Positions 1 through 11,351 of a stretch of 64,000 bases of DNA are shown piece after piece; within the stretch, counting starts at the first letter, position 1, and every line of letters begins with the position of its first letter. The notes below the pieces were generated by a model. It made no database searches, was not told the origin of the DNA, and worked only from the letters and a program-made list of their open reading frames with translations. Origin of the DNA: Suillus spraguei (lineage: Eukaryota; Basidiomycota; Agaricomycetes; Boletales; Suillaceae); the NCBI GenBank assembly GCA_016800925.1, contig JABCPU010000159.1:62001-126000 (forward strand). Reading direction: 5' to 3'. A program made the position numbers and the translations under genes.

Positions 1-884
1 TCTACGATAGTCGGGGAAGTTCATGTTGGACCTGCTCGTCGCTACCAGTCTTGCAATGCGCACACCTGATAACTGAAGTATTTATCGGACACGATATCTT
101 TTGCCTCTCCTCGGCATGGTCATTCCTTTGGTGCTATTTTTTACTGTGCGGGTTGTATTTTCGTAACCACATCGACGATTTCTATTGGTATGTGTCTATG
201 TACGCACAAACAAAGGCAATAGTAAATCATAATGCACCAACGAAGGACCACACTTCGGCAACAAGCAAACCAAGTCGTGATCAGGTCCTAGGACGCTTGT
301 TTAATATGCACTGTGAGATCGATCCATTCATCTTGCCCGTGGCGGACACCACTGACGTTTTCTTGTGGACGACTCTCAGACCGTGGATTCCTGAATGCAA
401 TGTAATTCCCATATCGATCTCTACTTGATCTTTTTGATTACCTGACCGACTGCAAACCAGTTGTTTCTCCCGCCCATCCAGCAGTCTATCTCGGTAGTGT
501 TAAGATAGGTTTACTTATATTTCCCACTCGGTCTTAATGATACACATGTGAAGTTCATCAAATATTCATGCCAGCTCATACAGTCCCACTAGCACAATGG
601 AATTCGGTTGTGAAAGTCATGTAGAAATCGACCTATAAGGCCAACTAGAATTTGGTATTGAGTTTCTGGGCTACATTAAGTTAGTTCGATAGCCTAGTAT
701 AGATCAACTATCATCCTAGTTTCTGGTGGCAAATTACATACGCGAGCTTGATGTGTTGGGCTACCCCTACACCTCGACTGCCAAATCATAGGGGCTAGCT
801 GCTCGAAGTTTAAACTCCGCAAGATCCTTCACTGCACGCTGAAGGTTATCCGAACGCATATAAGCATCTCTTCTACCTTCTAAC
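1..884. other. No supported gene; upstream region of the BRCT gene
   Basis: I see no convincing gene here. The longest open stretch (51-428, +) has no recognisable domain and its first half has a biased hydrophobic composition, so I do not call it. The last part probably holds the promoter or further 5' exons of the BRCT gene that follows. Confidence 0.4.
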
Positions 885-2540
885 ATGCTTTTCAACGAGA
901 CAGGTGTGTCTATTCAGAGGCCGCAGCCAGTGAACTTTGTGCATCTCTGACTAGTGTTCCATCCAGCATGTTTCAGTATCCGAGTGCCGAAGGAAATCAT
1001 CCAGACGTGGTGTGAGTTCTAAGCATTGACATATCACTGAAGATCTAGGTGATACCATTGGGGCTAACTACCCTACCTGCTACGTATAGTGGCTTATGGA
1101 GGCAGAATACATCCTGGGGGAACCAATGCTGTCGCATCATACTTTTTTGCCGTCAGTCGCGAAGACGAATGGACAAGCATACTTTGCAGACGATCTGTAG
1201 TGGTGAACTACTTCTTTAACATCAGATTTCCCCTGTTAAACAGGCTTATATAGGTGATTCATGTGGACTGGATTTTGCACTGCGTCGCGCATTCGTTTCG
1301 TGTTCCAGTCGTGGGCTACGTGCTTGATGGTACGATTACGTCTTATGCTGCGTTCTTGGCCGTCAAACACTCTATTATCATGCACACCACTAATTTCTAT
1401 ACCTATTTGATATTTTCTTTGCTACACCTCACCACCCTCAGGATCTCATGTACGCTCCCCACAGACGACTTTGATGCTGGGCTACCTTTTAGTCGAATGG
1501 GAATCGAAAATCACATACTCGTTCCAGTAGTATCCCCTCGATATCCACAACGGGTATCCCACCCTTCTGTGCCACGGAGTCTGCCTCAAACACCTCCCTG
1601 CATCCCCACCAACGTCCCCCAGAAGAGAAAACGCCGGAGAGACAGCCTCTCCCACCCCAATACACTGCGCAGTGAAGCAGGCGACAGTCTCCCGCGACGT
1701 CCACGTAAACGTCAAATGCTCTCCCCGGAGCTATCGTCTTCTTCATCAGACAGTTTATCCGACATCAAAGAAGCGCACGACTCCGCGGTCACTAATCTTA
1801 ACCCTGACGCCAGAACAACTCATGTTGTTACATCCGATGTACGCATCACAAATATTTCTTCCGATAATCACGCACCGCGGTCTGCTCCCCCCTCCAAAGC
1901 TATGTCAAAATACAAATCCGAAGGATCATCATTCCACGGTTCCTCGCGAAATGATCACGTGTACGAGAAAGCTGTTGACTCCAATTGCGCCTACGAGTGT
2001 GTCCCTGGATCTACTCTCACCGCGAACGGCACCAATCCTGTTGCGTATACTAAAGACTCTCCTCCTGTGCCGGCCATCGACTTCACCCGACTGCAATTTC
2101 CTTCCAGGAACCGTGCGCGCTTTCCTCTTCCGCATTCAGGACCAGTTACTGCAACCGCCAAAATCAGGAGCAGGAAGAATGGTGAAAATTCTGCTAGATC
2201 GGCAGCCTCAAATCACACTTCCAAGTCACTTGCGCAGGATGTGCCTCCAGTTACACAGCAACCAAACAACCCAGCGGTGCCAGAAACCTGCAGTAGCGGA
2301 AACCATGATACGAAAATTGTTTTGCCCATCACACGCCAAGGCACGCGAGTGGGATCCTTCAGCTCTCCTAGACGTCTTGGTGACGCCATTGACTCCAGAC
2401 ACGACACGGCGACATATTACATGGATCAACTTATACAGACGAGAAAACGAGCTACAGATCGTGATGACGTTCTATTTGCAACGATATGGGAGAGCAATGC
2501 GATGTGGAAGGGCATGAGATTTTGGCATGAAAACCTGTAA
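885..2540 (+). CDS. BRCT-domain protein, four-exon model
   Basis: No specific orthologue is recognised. Proposed exons are 885-903, 955-1011, 1090-1196 and 1254-2540 (introns 51, 78 and 57 bp), giving 1470 nt in one frame, about 489 residues. The first three exons and the start of the fourth read as one BRCT fold: an F..F.IRVP opening, a YGGRI segment, a hydrophobic strand (ASYFFAVS), and the closing VDWILHC...VPVVGYVLD, where Trp and the following pattern are typical of BRCT helix 3. The rest is Ser/Pro-rich and basic (KRKRRR at about residue 185, RPRKRQ further on) and ends in a conserved-looking tail around YYMDQL and FATIWES. BRCT domains bind phosphoproteins or DNA ends in the nucleus, so a chromatin or repair role is an inference. 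The hydrophobic part near 1330-1440 may be an unspliced intron. The start codon at 885 is the least certain point; more 5' exons are possible. Confidence 0.6.
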
Positions 2541-2984
2541 GAGCCGACATGGAATGTAGATATGTAGCGTCATAGGGGATTTTAAATCTCTACTCCTGTC
2601 AACCCCGATTGAGCTTGTCGACTCAGGAGACCTGCAACCTTTTTTAAAAAAGTTTAGTTTATTTTTCCTTGGGGGCGTAGACCTATGAGACCTCCAACTT
2701 GTTGTCATTCTGCGCAGCTGCACCACCGCCGAAAGTTTTGTAAATTCCGGAAATGAAGAACATGTTTGACACTCAAAGTCCGAACGCACATGGTCGATCA
2801 GGCTGTGAAGGAAGCCTGATTGCACTATCCATGCGGTTTGCAGCATTTGAATACCGAACACTAGGTAAAGCCGGTTGGCATGTAGGTTTCACTTCCTATC
2901 ATTGTAATATCACCATCAGACACAACCTATAATTGTCTAGCGCTAAACTGCAGCGCTTTGTTTACAGCATCCCATCAATGAAAA
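2541..2984. other. Convergent intergenic region
   Basis: This stretch separates the 3' ends of the BRCT gene (+) and ilv5 (-). It should hold both polyadenylation regions. I see no gene or repeat in it. Confidence 0.5.
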
Positions 2985-4478
2985 TCAATATCCTGGTTTG
3001 TAGTCAGGGCGCAACGAACGGACGACCTTTCCGACTCTCCAGATCTCCTGCTCATCAATCTCTTTCAACTCCTTGGCCAAGTCTTCACGATAAGTAGCGC
3101 GTCCGTTAAATTCGAGCGCCTTGCGCGTCTCCGTGCCATTCTTTACGCTTTCATAAAGCTTTTCGAACACTGGGCGATTTGTTGCCTCGAAGATCGGCGC
3201 CCAGTCAAGAGCCCCTCGTCGAGCGGTGGTGGAGCAGGCGTTGAACATGTAATCCATGCTGCGAATAGTTACAAGTCAATGGCTTCTGACACCCAAATTA
3301 CAGAGATATTTACCCCTTTTCTCCGATCAAAGGATACAGAGATTGAGTGGCTTCTTCGACGGTTTCATTGAATGCCTCTGAAGGCGAATGGCCATTTGCA
3401 CGGAGTACCTTGTATTGCGCGCAGAATAATCCCTCTGTAAAAGGTCAACCAGTGAGACTGCAATCAATGTCATTACAAGGATGGACTGACGGATAGCGGC
3501 TGCGAGCTAGGAAAGAGACTCGACCTTAGCATATGCATGTAGGTCGATGATGGAGCACTTACTACGCCACGTTCACCAGTCAGATCTGAGAACACCTCCT
3601 TCTCGAAGGTTGTTTCGTACATATAGCCAGAGCCGATAGCGACCCCAATAGCTACAGCTTTCTCCATTGCTTTGCCAGTTACGTCTTGAAAAACGGCGAC
3701 ACTGGAGTTGATGCCTCTGCCCTCCTTGAACAGTGTTCTGACAGTGCGACCAGATCCTTTTGGCGCTACCAGAATGACGTCAACGTCCTTCGGAGGAATC
3801 ACCTTGGTGTCGTCTTTGTATACCACTGAAAACCCATGCGAAAAGTAGAGTGTCTTGCCCTTCGTTATGAGAGGAGAGATATGAGGCCATGTTGATGACT
3901 GTGCTGCATCTGAGAGCAAATTCATGACGATTGTACCTCTGTCAATGGCTTCCTCGATGGAAAAGAGTGATTCTCCAGGTACCTATACCAGAAAAAAACG
4001 TCAAAAATCACCTGCATGAGCATTTGAGAGTCAACCAACCCATCCATCTTCCATTGCATGTTTCCAGCTTTCTCCGTCCTTGCGGACGCCAATGATCACA
4101 TTCAAGCCGTTGTCACGAGCATTCAAGCCCTGGCCATGACCTTGCGAGCCATAGCCAATGAGGGCGAGTGTGTCATTTTTGAAGTAGTCTTGAAGTTTTG
4201 CCAAGGGCCAATCACTGCGCTCGTACACAACTTCTTTTGAACCAGCGAAATCAAGCGTCTTCAACCCTCTGGTAGCAAAAACCTGAAGGAGTTGTAAATT
4301 TTCCCCTTGATAGACTACCATTGTGGCTCACATGATTATTCGTCACACACAAGTTTTGGATCGGCTGTTGAGGTGCCAACAGCGAATATGTCGCAGCCTG
4401 GAGTGGCTTTTTTGTTAATAACCTCGAAATAGCCCGTGTATGGCGAGAAAGGGCGCGTGATGCTGTGGAGGAAGCCAT
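2985..4478 (-). CDS. ilv5: Ketol-acid reductoisomerase, mitochondrial (six exons, one of 16 nt)
   Basis: Acetohydroxyacid (ketol-acid) reductoisomerase performs the second common step of valine and isoleucine synthesis: Mg2+- and NADPH-dependent isomeroreduction of acetolactate or acetohydroxybutyrate, in the mitochondrion. Exons in transcript order are 4478-4347, 4282-4040, 3982-3563, 3506-3491, 3434-3314 and 3258-2985. The sum is 1206 nt, about 401 residues, close to the 395 of yeast Ilv5. All five introns are 55-64 nt. The first exon is a basic, Ser/Thr-rich presequence (MASSTASRALSR). The NADPH-binding loop is seen as LIGYGSQGHGQG, followed by GVRKDG, the VILVAPKGSG segment, and the C-terminal knotted domain with EAFNETVEEATQ and STTARRGALDW, which carry the metal and substrate residues. 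The 16-nt exon 4 is inferred from phase: it supplies the residues between GERGV and GLFCAQY. The gene looks functional. Confidence 0.95.
3491..3506 (-). other. ilv5: Micro-exon 4 of ilv5 (16 nt)
   Basis: On the minus strand 16 bases lie between TAG and GTCAGT. They split one 128-nt interval into two introns of exactly 56 nt, matching the other introns of the gene. They encode L-A-A-A-I plus one base that completes a Gln codon with the next exon, so GERGV joins to LAAAIQ and then GLFCAQY. In the family this spot usually reads LMGGI(Q/H). Leu, Ile and Gln fit, while the middle residues differ. Without it, six residues are missing and the phase fails. Confidence 0.65.
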
Positions 4479-6465
4479 TTGATGCTAACTAGACGCCACC
4501 AGGAATGTTTGAGGCTCGGGCCCCCAGTGTAACCATATTCGGGTCTAATGGAAGCGAATAGCCGTGATATTAAGACAGCGGAGTCTGATAGAGCCCAGCT
4601 ATTTTGGAGTGGCGGTTATTAAGTGACTGTGATCAGGTCAGCCATAGCGCAGCTTCAAGGTCAAATTCTCCTACTGGCTCTAGAATCATGAAAACTGCCA
4701 TTCCAGCTTGAGTGACTCCACTTACTAGTGTCCGAATGAAATCCCTAGGGGCACTGCAATATTATTAATACGATGTATCAATTGACAACAATCAATATTC
4801 ATGGATATTTAATCGAAAGAGTCCGAGTGAGTGATGAAGTACTGTATGTACTGTTGGAATCCGACGAACCGAGGAGGGAAGCGCCGAAGAATCCGAGAAG
4901 CAAGGGCACGAGGGGGAGAAGCTAAGGAACGAAGCCCATCGGTGCAGCGCGCTGACGTCGGCTGAGCTTCTGAGACATATGTCAATATTTTTCATTCCCT
5001 GGTATAAAGTCAAGCGGCGCCTGGTCAATTCTAAAATGTCGTTGTCAATGTCAACTTGACCTTCCGGCCGTCCTCTCAAACCTTGGCTACTGTGTCAGCT
5101 AGCTTGCATTTTGCCGTAACATAGTAATTGCAAGTGTGGTCGACATTGTGCACGTACAACAAGTGATGAGCTACCTTACTAGATATCTATAATCTATCCA
5201 ACTCACAAAATGGCCTCACTATCCAGCCTAATCAGCGAGAACAGCAGCCACTGTGTGGCAGTAATGAATAGCAATACTTTGTCGACTTGCTGCGATTCGA
5301 CATTGCTCGAGTTCGCGTCGGCTATCAGGCTCAATTGACATTGACGACATTTTAGAATTGACCAGGCCTATTTCTATAGCTTGATGCTTCATGATGCCAT
5401 CAAGCTAGGGACATCAAAGTATCACATACCTTTATCTGACAGTATAACCGGCTAGCTTGGGCTCTATACAGCAAGGCTTAGTAGACGAGAATACTTTGTG
5501 ATAAGGTGTAGAACATTTCCCATGCGAAGGTTTAACCCAAGTGGCGGTGGCCGGGTCAGGAAGTGATTTACGAGAGGACAGTCGTAAGGTCAAGTCGACA
5601 TTGACAACGACATTGGCCTCCGGCGGATATGAGCGCCTTATGTAATGCATGCACTTACTAGTGATGAATGTAACAGTTACTATTACATAAGTCTATACAA
5701 TATGTAAAAGCTGATAGCTAATAACTTGAGCTCATCAATATGACCATGGAGGAGGCTGTTAGGGGATCCGTTGTGCATCAACGAATTATCTTAGTATCAT
5801 AAGCATAACCTTATTAGGCATGTGCCGTAATGCTTCCAATAAACTTTTGCCCACGCCGTTTGAACTCGCCCCTCCGAGCTATCAAGACTCAGGATCATCC
5901 GGCCGTCACTATCAGTAGTTGATGCATAATTAGATCAACTAATGATCCCAGTTGAAACTGATGCTCATATCATAGCGCAGCTTCGGGGTGAAATTTTCAT
6001 GCTGCAGGTTGTAATTATGAAACTCGCGTGTAGGACTGCTAACTTCAAGGGGATCCACATCAATGAATTGTCGTATCCTTGGGTTTACATAAAACTTTGT
6101 TGGACTGGCCTACGCCGAGCGGTGTGTAACTTATATCTGTGAGCGACACAAATATACTTACTTTTCCCAAACGCCTCGAACTTCACAAGACTAATGAAAT
6201 GGTACCTAGCGTATCAGCTTCCATCGCGCCCCGAATGATTCGGCAATCATGGCAACAGGCCATGCGGCCCCGTTTGGTTGTTTTACCAACCACTCATGCT
6301 ACAATAATCAAGGCTGATCCAGTGTGTACTGCTTTAAGTGCTATACTAAGATACCAGCATGTGGTCATCGTTCTTGCAGATCTGATTCCTGAGAGCGTGA
6401 GGCAGTCATATGAATAGCCGTGGATTATCCCCCGAAGTAACAAGAATTTCATCCCCCAATCGACC
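4479..6465. other. Intergenic region with short inverted repeats; divergent promoters
   Basis: This region lies between the divergent ilv5 (-) and transporter (+) genes and must hold both promoters. A roughly 40-bp motif at 5021-5061 recurs inverted at 5331-5365 and partly at 5588-5614. A hairpin with a 10-bp stem (TAGCTTGATG / CATCAAGCTA) sits at 5377-5407. No coding sequence is supported; the open stretch at 6139-6417 shows no domain. Confidence 0.5.
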
Positions 6466-8150
6466 ATGACTAGAACTGCACCCTGTGTAACTTATGTGTC
6501 GTCGTTAGACTCCCGTCAGGATCCAGAGTCGAAGGCACTCAACCTCCTCAATGAAAAAGTTGCATCTGCACCCTATGGTCTCACATCATCCCTAACGTCC
6601 CACCAGGACCTTGAATCAAAAAATTCCAGTGTCGTGGCTTGGCCGGAAGCAGACCACGACCGTCCTTCTATTCCTACGAGTCTGTGGGCTGAAGGTGGTT
6701 TTCTAGGATGCCTCACACTCCTTGGCGGCTTCTTAGGAAGTTTCGCAACCATGGGCCAAGTGTCTTCATTCGGAACTTATCAAGCATGGTATGCCGAGCA
6801 TCAACTATCCGTCTATTCACCGTCGGAAATATCCTGGATTGGCGGGCTTCAGCTTTGGATCATGATGTTCTCAGTCAGTATATCACTGCTTTTAAATGCA
6901 AGTCTTCGCTTACGTTGTCCCAATAGGGTGGATTTGTTGGTCGCTTATTCGACGCTTATGGACCCACGCCATTGCTCGCATCTGGAACGCTTATATATAC
7001 GCTCAGTTTGATGATGACATCATTAGCAACTCGATACTACGAGTTTATGATCGCTCAAGGATTTCTTCTTGGGTTGGGTGCCGGACTAGTGTGAGTTTTG
7101 CCTGAATTTTTTTCATCGTCCTGGAAACGTCTCATCATAAAATATAGGTATAATCCGTGCATAGCTGCATCAACTGCTCGCTTCCGCCATTTCGCAGGTA
7201 CGTCTAGTGGTATCGTGCTGGGTGGCTCTGGTGCAGGCAAGTATTCTTGAATTAATTGCCTATAAATGAACGCTAATTATGTTCGAAGGCGGAGCCGTGT
7301 TTCCTATACTGCTTCAACGCCTCCTCAGTACTGTTGGGTTCGCATGGGCAGTCCGAATACAGGGGTTTCTTGCACTTGCGTGCTGCATCATCGCAACGCT
7401 CACAATTTCGAGTCCTTTACCTAAAATAAAAGCACGCCGTGGATTGACACCAAGTCATTCCGTGATACAAAATACATGCTGGTGTGTCTTGCATATGCTC
7501 TGATATGCCTTGGTGAGCATCATAGGGTTGTGTGCGCAGTGATGAGTGTTGATGAATGACCACGTACAGGCTTATTTATTCCTTCTACCTATATCGTTCA
7601 ATATGCACAAGCGCAGGGTATATCCCAAAATCTCGGATTTGATCTGCTATCGATCATGAATGCCGCAAATACTGTCGGTCGCATTGTTCCGGGATGGTTT
7701 GCAGACAAGCTTGGAAGATTCAACCTCATGATTCCCTCTGCTCTACTCGCCGGTGTTTCGTGTATCGCCCTCTGGCTATTTGCACATGACACAGCAACAC
7801 TAGCGGCATTCGCTGTGATGTACGGCTTGTTTGCAGGTGCAACGATGGGATTGGATGTCGCTGTTACAGCTCAAATTTCGCCGCCGGAAAATTTTGGTAC
7901 ACGCGTTGGGATGTCCTACGCTTTCATGTCTATTCCGTAGGTTCCCGTTTCAGCACGCTTTTTGATGAGAGCTTATTTATTGTCCGACAGATCCTTGGTT
8001 GGAAGTCCCATCGGAGGTGCCATCTACGCGAGCCAACATGGCGGATACTCTGGAATGATTGTGTTCGCGGGGATCTTCAATCTTCTAGGATTTGCTTTCT
8101 TGATGGCAGTGAAGCTTATGATCAACCGTAACATTTTTACTATAGTGTAG
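6466..8150 (+). pseudogene. MFS monocarboxylate-type transporter with one frameshift
   Basis: A major facilitator superfamily protein of the fungal monocarboxylate transporter (MCT/SLC16-like) group, a plasma-membrane carrier; the substrate is not predictable. Exons are 6466-6873, 6927-7090, 7148-7236, 7289-7512, 7570-7936 and 7991-8150, with introns of 52-57 bp. A cytosolic N-tail of about 75 residues precedes TM1 (GGFLGCLTLLGGFLGSFATMGQ), followed by the family pattern FGTYQAWY. Later landmarks are GGFVGRLFDAYGP (TM2-3 loop), GAGLVYNPCIAASTARF, NAANTVGRIVPGWFADKLGR (the TM8-9 loop signature) and GSPIGGAIY near the end. Intron 3 uses a GCAAGT donor, so it is a GC-AG intron. The exon sum is 1412 nt, one base short of 471 codons. 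The shift lies near 7438-7446, where ARRG must jump frame to reach IDTKSFRDTKYML. This is a recent one-base loss or a sequence error; the rest is well preserved. Confidence 0.85.
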
Positions 8151-9355
8151 ACTTTGCAAAATCGTCGGGCAACATTAGATCCCTGATGTTTACATGGATT
8201 ACCCTCGCTAGATACTTACTATCTCTTTCGGTGCAATCGACCCCCACAGAAGTTGGCAAAATTTTGTATTTCTAGCTACTTATATTATCTGTCAACTAGA
8301 AATACAACTCATTAACCCTACTTGATAACAGTTTATTGATTTGCCAGTTTATTTCATTCATGAAGTTTCGTCGGAGTAAACTGAGTTTAATTTTCCGTCG
8401 ATGGTCTAAGGCTGCCAATGCAAGTGAAATGGCAATGAGCTCATCCGTCCTGTTTGAACTTTGCAGCAAATGTCTTTTTCTCAACAAGAGGGAAAGATTA
8501 TGTCCTCATGATCTGTTGCATCTCTTGTCCCACTCGCATCTCACCATTTAGTTTGATATATATGTATGTAATTGTTTGTGTTAGATTCCGCGTCCGATAG
8601 CCCCTATCCGGAAGAAGATGAAGATATCCGGAAGTATTTCTGGTCATGTGACCTGTCATCCGGATCAGGTTACTCCTCTTAAATCACCGGACTTCCTGTC
8701 AAGTAGCGGAGTAGACTGATACTCATCCATAGTAATGATAGCATAGTGTACAGCTACTTACTCCAGACTCCGTCATATCATTGGAGATGATGATGGAGAT
8801 ACTCCATACATATTTAGTATAAGAACAACATGTAAACTACAAGTTAAAGTGTCGAAATAAGAAATCTATTCTGTACTGAAGTTACTCTACTCCTGTAAAC
8901 CAGATTTCCAATCCTTTCCAGTTCCTAACTTAGTCCACTCTTCCAGAACCCCTATTTCTGGAATACCTCTGGAAAACATCTCGGAAACCTCCTCTGGAAA
9001 TCCTTTGGATTCCTTTTGGAAACTTTATCAGAAACTCATCCAGAAGCCCTTCAGATTCTTTCCCCCTATACTCCGGCTATAATTTTATCAGTTTGGACCC
9101 CCTTTTGAGCACTCTCTTACCTTCTGTTCCTTTGTGATTTGGTCCTTTTGAGGTGACCTTCTCTTTGAATTGTCACTCCCATGTAGGTCTTTTGGTTATG
9201 TACCTTTTGAGCAATCTATGACCTTCTCTTGCCTACATCAGGGAAACATAATTCACTACAGAGTGCTATGCCATATATAGTCAGTGAAAAAATAGTGGCA
9301 GATATTTCATATTTTGGATTTCATACACAACTATGACTAAATTTGAAGTTATATG
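8151..9355. other. Non-coding stretch, possible LTR remnant and TCTGGAAA words
   Basis: There is no gene. From about 8578 (TGTTAGATTCC...) to about 8910 the sequence has the look of an LTR remnant, but I found no matching end or target duplication. Between 8930 and 9065 short words such as TCTGGAA and TCCTTTGG recur at irregular spacing. At 9239-9275 a CAGGGAAACATAATT motif also occurs near 45048, suggesting a dispersed repeat end. Confidence 0.35.
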
Positions 9356-9660
9356 CCCCCTAATTGTCCTTGCTCAAGTCTCGAGTAATGCAGACACTGA
9401 GGATTTAGCCAGCAATTTGAGGACCCCATTGCAAGATACAAGGGGTCCTCCTGGATTCAAAAGGAAACATATCCCAAACTCAATCGAGCCATTAAAAGAC
9501 TGACACATATGTAGGTAAGGGAGGGAAGAAAGCTAGGGTGGGTGAGCAAAAGATGCTATCAGACGAGTAATTCGAGTGAGAATAGGTCTAAACTAAATAT
9601 GATGGCATACCTAGCAAGACAAGTAATTCAAGTGAGAAGAGGTAAGGACCTCCTATCATC
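9356..9660 (+). repeat. Internally deleted copy of the 36-41 kb retroelement
   Basis: Bases 9356-9490 match 36354-36490, and about 9530-9657 match 40665-40781, by direct reading. In the larger copy these blocks lie 4.2 kb apart and enclose the reverse transcriptase relic; here only about 40 unrelated bases separate them. The simplest reading is a deletion derivative that kept both inner ends and lost all coding sequence. The left block reads protein-like on the plus strand (around LQDTRGPPGFKRKHIPN) in both copies. Confidence 0.6.
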
Positions 9661-9663
9661 CAT

Positions 9664-10085
9664 CAGAAAACCTAGATTTTCCTGATTTATCTGCAGGGTC
9701 TGATACTAGTACATTCAGTCCCATCAGACATCAGACATTGTCTGATGTCAGCTAGGTTCAATTCTGGTATCAGGCACGTGGATTCTGATTTCACACATGG
9801 ACTCTGATTGACCTGAGGTCAGACATGTCATATCTGTAGTCAGAGCAATGTCTGCGGTCATACATTATCTGATGCCAGATACACATATCTGCAATGAGAC
9901 CTTATGTCTGACTACCTGTAATCAGATATTATATCTCTGTCACCAGACATTTCATCTGTAGTCAGACATCACCTCTGTCACCAGACACTTAGTCAGTTAT
10001 CAGACATCATCTCTGTTGCCAGACACTTTATCAGTAGTCAGACATTTCATTGGAAATCAGACATTGCATATCTCTAGCTGGGAGC
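9664..10085. repeat. Irregular TCAGACA/CTGT word array
   Basis: The words TCAGACAT, CCAGACA and TCTGT recur at roughly 18-27 bp spacing with variable filler. A related array in the opposite orientation lies at 35640-36150. Both touch the sequence that reads ATCAGAAAACCTAGATTTT here and its complement at 36125-36160, so array and retroelement appear linked. No coding potential. Confidence 0.55.
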
Positions 10086-10246
10086 ACAGAAAATAGTTCA
10101 CACAGCACTAGCAAGAACAAAAAATCCATAGACTAATCAGGCAACAGCACTAAACTAAGTTCTAAACATGAGTAAAATCATGAGGTAAATAACTTGAAGA
10201 ATAGAGTATATTAGCATTGTCATTTAAAACAGTGAGTCACACTCAC

Positions 10247-10388
10247 CTAGAATGAGAAATCAGAGCCAGAATCGCTAGTGCTGTCTCGGGGTAGCTCTAG
10301 GATGCTGGGCACAAGGTATTCGACAATCTCTTTGATGTTGTCTGGCATCTTGTGTTCCAAGTAAGAAGCAATGGCAAGTTTGGCATGG
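10247..10388 (-). pseudogene. 3' piece of the split uncharacterised gene
   Basis: Read on the minus strand this stretch encodes HAKLAIASYLEHKMPDNIK, then an acidic end (SDSGSDFSF) and a TAG stop. It follows on in sense and composition from the exon broken at 11352, which ends in HVYDYHSGFAD. A 963-bp LTR-like insert separates the two. The stop is directly followed by GTGAGT, so a splice donor there cannot be excluded. Confidence 0.6.
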
Positions 10389-11351
10389 TGTAGCGAGAAA
10401 AGTCACGCTGACCGTCAAAACCCTGTTTTTGACAAGTGTCTCGTTAACATCTGTGGCGGCAACCGAAGAATTTCCTTATAGCGACGAAATAGCCTTTTGC
10501 TCCGCTAAGGTGGAACTGTTCTTCTCCCATGAACCCTTACCAGATCCTCGCGCTGATGTCCTCATGTCCCGTCCTATTCCGTCTAGAATCCATTGGTGCA
10601 TAGTTACCTCACTTCCACTGTTACTAAACCTATGGCAGGATTTATCTTACATCTCAAGGGGCCACTGCACGCTGTGCGCCTCTTTATTAAGTACCCTGTT
10701 TATTTTCCTTCTCACTACTGGACTCACATAATCATCTGTACGTGCTCTCCTATGTTAAAAAGGACTGAACATACATACCATTACTTTTACTTCCCATTAC
10801 ATCCCTTCACTAGGACTTAGTATCTGAAATGCTTGCTAGTCGCAATCTATTTGCCTTTGAACTTTTCTCCGTTTGAACTTTGCTCATTGATTTAACCGCC
10901 AGTGACTTTACCGCTCGAAGTACCGTGTGACTTTTGACTTTGCTACTCATAACCGGACCATGGCCAGTGATCTCACTGGGTTGTTTTCTCCCTCATCTGC
11001 ATTCCCGCTCATATGGAAGTTGCTGCTACCACTACTGCACCGCCGGTAGTAATAACATTTTGTCTTGCCCAAGTAACTTTATTCTTACTCTCGCTAGCTA
11101 ACCGTTGCAGCTATCCTTACCATGTGTGTACCGCTGACAGCGCGCTAGTACCGCCGATATACCGCTACCGCCGCTAACCTCGGAACTCGGAATTATCATT
11201 GCCATATTAGTACTTCATTGTTTCCTTCGCACTAACTTAGAAGGAATTGCTTCTATTTGCAGTCCTCTTGGGTTGAACATCTCACTCGTGCCTTCAGTAG
11301 GATTAACGCTGTGCTTATACTTAGGCCAGCGCTAGTTTCTTCATTTCAACA
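10389..11351 (+). repeat. LTR family C, 963-bp copy inside an exon
   Basis: This runs from TGTAGCGAGAAAAG to TTCATTTCAACA, so it has TG...CA ends. It is related to 48125-49527 (shared TGTTAAAAAGGAC, TGTCCTC...CTATTCC and CCGCT-rich parts), and its first 130 bp recur inverted at 31450-31579. It interrupts the reading frame of the flanking gene. I could not find a target duplication (CATGG against GTCTG), so insertion with flank loss, or later change, is likely. Confidence 0.6.

Noticed and set aside
51..428. 125-codon open frame near the window start
   Set aside because: No domain, odd composition and no splice-supported continuation. It could still be part of an unseen gene, but evidence is lacking.
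9664..10085. CRISPR-like spaced repeats
   Set aside because: Words are not identical, spacing is irregular, spacers are short, and the genome is eukaryotic.
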